A DNA stretch of 7,530 nucleotides from Thermogladius sp. (GTDB lineage: Archaea; Thermoproteota; Thermoprotei_A; Sulfolobales; Desulfurococcaceae), in NCBI GenBank assembly GCA_009904025.1, contig WYEE01000076.1, positions 1 to 7,530 on the forward strand, given 5' to 3'. A model generated the notes under the pieces. It saw only the letters and a program-made list of their open reading frames with translations, had not been told where the DNA came from and did not search any database. This document shows, one piece after another, positions 6,255 to 7,530 of the stretch (positions are counted from its first letter, which is position 1; the number at the start of each line of letters is the position of its first letter). Position numbers and translations under genes: made by a program.

Positions 6255-7424
6255 CTAGATTATAAGCCTACCCGTTTTTTTATCAAACACGAGAATCCTC
6301 CTGGGGTCTAACACCAGGTACGCTTTATCCCCTGGCTTAAACCTGGCTTCACCTAAAATCCTGGCTTTGACGAGCTCGTCGCCGAGCCTCGCTGTAGCTA
6401 TAACCTCGGAGCCGAGGTTCTCGAGGACCTCGATTGTGCCCTCCACTACACCCACCTCTCTAACCCTCTTGCCTGATACAAGCAAATGCTCAGGCCTTAT
6501 ACCAGCGTAGACCTCGCTGACACCACTCCTCGCGAGTTTTGAACCCAGACCGGGTTCGAGTGGGAGGGTGAATCCTGGGCATGAGAGTTGGAACGTGGTT
6601 TTAACTTTGCCCGAGCCCATTAAACCGCCTGAAATCTCCTCGGGGACATTGTACTCCACGCCACTCGTCTCCGCCAGAGTACATGGGAGGAGGTTCATTG
6701 GAGGAGAGCCTATGAACGTGGCCACGAAAGTGTCGGCCGGCTTATTGTACAATTCGCTTGGCGAGCCTACTTGGAGTACCCTACCAGCGTTCATCACCGC
6801 TATCCTATCAGCCATGCTCATAGCCTCCACCTGGTCGTGGGTGACGTATATGGTTGTAATCCCGAGCTTCATCTGAATCTTCTTCAACTCAGTCCTCATG
6901 GTCACCCTCAGCTTGGCATCTAAGTTGCTCAACGGCTCGTCCAGCAACCAAACCTTCGGCTTACGGACTAGGGCTCTAGCCAGTGCAACCCTCTGCTGCT
7001 GCCCACCGCTGAGTTGAGAGGGGTATTTATCCAAGTGTTCTCTAATGCCTAGGAAGTCTGCTACCGAGACGACTATCCCTCTTATATCCTCCTCTGTCAA
7101 ACCCATGCTCTTCCTCCTAGCCCTCAAGGGGAAGGCTATGTTGTCGAAGACGGTCATATGCGGGTAGAGAGCGTAGTTCTGGAAAACCATTGCGACATCC
7201 CTATCCTTCGGGTGGACGTCGTTTACAAGCCTCTCATCGATATACACCTCACCTTCATCAGGGGTCTCTAGACCGGCTATAATCCTCAGCGTTGTTGTTT
7301 TACCGCAACCCGAGGGGCCTAGGAGAGCGAAGAACTCGCCGTCCCTTATATCCAGGCTCACATGGTCTACTGCCACAACTCTACCATACCTTTTAACCAC
7401 GTTGACGAGCTTTACACGGGCCAT
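6255..7424 (-). CDS. malK: Sugar ABC transporter ATP-binding protein, MalK type
   Basis: This is the cytoplasmic ATPase that dimerises under the permease pair and powers sugar uptake. At 389 residues it has the usual MalK length. The nucleotide-binding domain (about 1-235) is complete: Walker A GPSGCGKTT (36-44), Q-loop Q82, signature LSGGQQQR (138-145), Walker B with D162 and catalytic E163, D-loop SNLDA (166-170) and switch histidine H196. The C-terminal part has the OB/TOBE fold seen in MalK and UgpC, with IRPEHL (309-314) and the closing VLDPRRILVF stretch (371-380). Residues ~248-300 are less conserved and may be a local insertion. The start is well set by GGTGAGAGGG 8 bases upstream. 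It lies tail to tail with the malE-F-G operon rather than inside it, so it needs its own promoter and may serve other CUT1 permeases too. That sharing is inference. Confidence 0.95.
   Translation of the reverse strand: MARVKLVNVVKRYGRVVAVDHVSLDIRDGEFFALLGPSGCGKTTTLRIIAGLETPDEGEVYIDERLVNDVHPKDRDVAMVFQNYALYPHMTVFDNIAFPLRARRKSMGLTEEDIRGIVVSVADFLGIREHLDKYPSQLSGGQQQRVALARALVRKPKVWLLDEPLSNLDAKLRVTMRTELKKIQMKLGITTIYVTHDQVEAMSMADRIAVMNAGRVLQVGSPSELYNKPADTFVATFIGSPPMNLLPCTLAETSGVEYNVPEEISGGLMGSGKVKTTFQLSCPGFTLPLEPGLGSKLARSGVSEVYAGIRPEHLLVSGKRVREVGVVEGTIEVLENLGSEVIATARLGDELVKARILGEARFKPGDKAYLVLDPRRILVFDKKTGRLII
6275..6281 (+). terminator. Oligo-T terminator of the malEFG operon, inside malK
   Basis: Seven T occur 25 bases after the malG stop, preceded by CCCG with no clear stem. 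This fits an archaeal U-tract terminator. The tract lies within the 3' end of the malK coding region, where on the other strand it encodes the Asp-Lys-Lys stretch near the C-terminus. Transcription of the operon would therefore end with a short overlap with malK mRNA. Confidence 0.5.
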
Positions 7425-7432
7425 CTAGGCTA

Positions 7433-7442
7433 CCCTCTCACC
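7433..7442 (-). promoter_or_regulatory. Ribosome binding site of malK
   Basis: On the minus strand GGTGAGAGGG ends 8 bases before the ATG at 7424. GGTGA and GAGGG both match the archaeal anti-Shine-Dalgarno sequence. It fixes the malK start and shows that the gene has a leader of at least about 18 bases. Confidence 0.75.
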
Positions 7443-7463
7443 TGTAATAGTAGTGTGTATTAG

Positions 7464-7488
7464 GTTGGAAAAAACCTTGTTCTCCAAC
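7464..7488. repeat. Inverted repeat upstream of malK
   Basis: GTTGGA (7464-7469) and TCCAAC (7483-7488) form a perfect 6-base inverted repeat around a 13-base spacer. On the minus strand it begins at the last base of the TAG stop of a probable upstream gene and has six T at the 3' side of the loop. It could be a weak terminator for that gene or an operator over the malK promoter. It does not match the TrmB-type boxes I know. A 6-base repeat can arise by chance. Confidence 0.35.
7469..7481 (-). promoter_or_regulatory. Possible weak promoter of malK
   Basis: Read on the minus strand, AACAAGGTTTTTT resembles the AACAGGTTT part of the malE promoter (2315-2323). If TTTTTT acts as a degenerate TATA box, transcription would begin near 7445. 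That gives a leader of about 21 bases containing the malK ribosome binding site, which is sensible geometry. The box lacks any A, so TBP binding would be poor. The same T tract could instead end the upstream gene. Confidence 0.3.
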
Positions 7489-7530
7489 TACTTCACCTTG
7501 AACCCCAGTACAACCGCCACCGCTAGGACT
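7488..7530 (-). CDS. 3' end of an unidentified minus-strand gene (partial)
   Basis: From the window edge one minus-strand frame reads 13 residues, ending VLAVAVVLGFKVK, then TAG at 7490-7488. The hydrophobic stretch with a basic end looks like the C-terminus of a membrane or membrane-anchored protein, and the codons (AAG, GTG, CTG, GCG, TTC) match the neighbours. An alternative frame stays open to a TGA at 7440-7438 just before malK, but its Gly-rich product uses codons (GGT, TGT, CAA) less like the neighbours. Too short to identify. If real, this gene lies 63 bases upstream of malK on the same strand. Confidence 0.35.
   Translation of the reverse strand, partial: VLAVAVVLGFKVK

Noticed and set aside
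6568..6876. Plus-strand frame of 102 codons opposite malK
   Set aside because: It is antisense to the conserved MalK ATPase and C-terminal domain, has no promoter or ribosome binding site of note, and no recognisable motif.

Overview
The window looks like part of a hyperthermophilic crenarchaeal (Thermoprotei) chromosome, most like Desulfurococcales. This is inferred from several traits. Arg is mostly AGG and Ile mostly ATA in moderately GC-rich DNA. The start sites carry GGTG/GGAGG ribosome binding sites and one gene starts with GTG. The clearest promoter has the archaeal BRE/TATA form, and oligo-T tracts lie at gene ends. The exported proteins have pilin-like N-terminal membrane segments and many N-glycosylation sequons. 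The genus cannot be fixed from this sequence.

Layout. The left end (1-2268) holds the 3' end of one gene joined by an ATGA overlap to a 707-residue surface protein. That protein has a type IV pilin-like N-terminus and 19 sequons, and its function is unknown. A 97-base spacer (2269-2365) carries a convincing BRE/TATA promoter. It drives an apparent three-gene operon on the plus strand: a MalE-like solute-binding protein (2366-3910), a MalF-like permease (3948-5390) and a MalG-like permease (overlapping start, to 6250). The ATPase gene malK lies on the minus strand (7424-6255), tail to tail with malG and only 4 bases away, with oligo-T tracts serving each strand. To its right, 7425-7530 holds the malK leader and probably the 3' end of another minus-strand gene.

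How the genes work together. MalE, MalF, MalG and MalK make a complete CUT1-type ABC sugar importer. MalE is anchored on the outside of the cytoplasmic membrane through its N-terminal helix and a Pro/Thr linker, MalF and MalG form the pore, and two MalK copies power it. The binding protein appears to keep most of the aromatic and acidic positions that contact maltose in E. coli MalE, so a maltodextrin-like substrate is the best guess. No glycoside hydrolase or regulator is in the window to confirm it.

The most interesting points are these. The MalF-like permease has an extracytoplasmic insertion of about 180 residues, in the same topological slot as the E. coli MalF P2 loop but apparently alpha-helical and glycosylated. 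A hairpin could mask the malF ribosome binding site. The large pilin-like glycoprotein next door has no recognised function.
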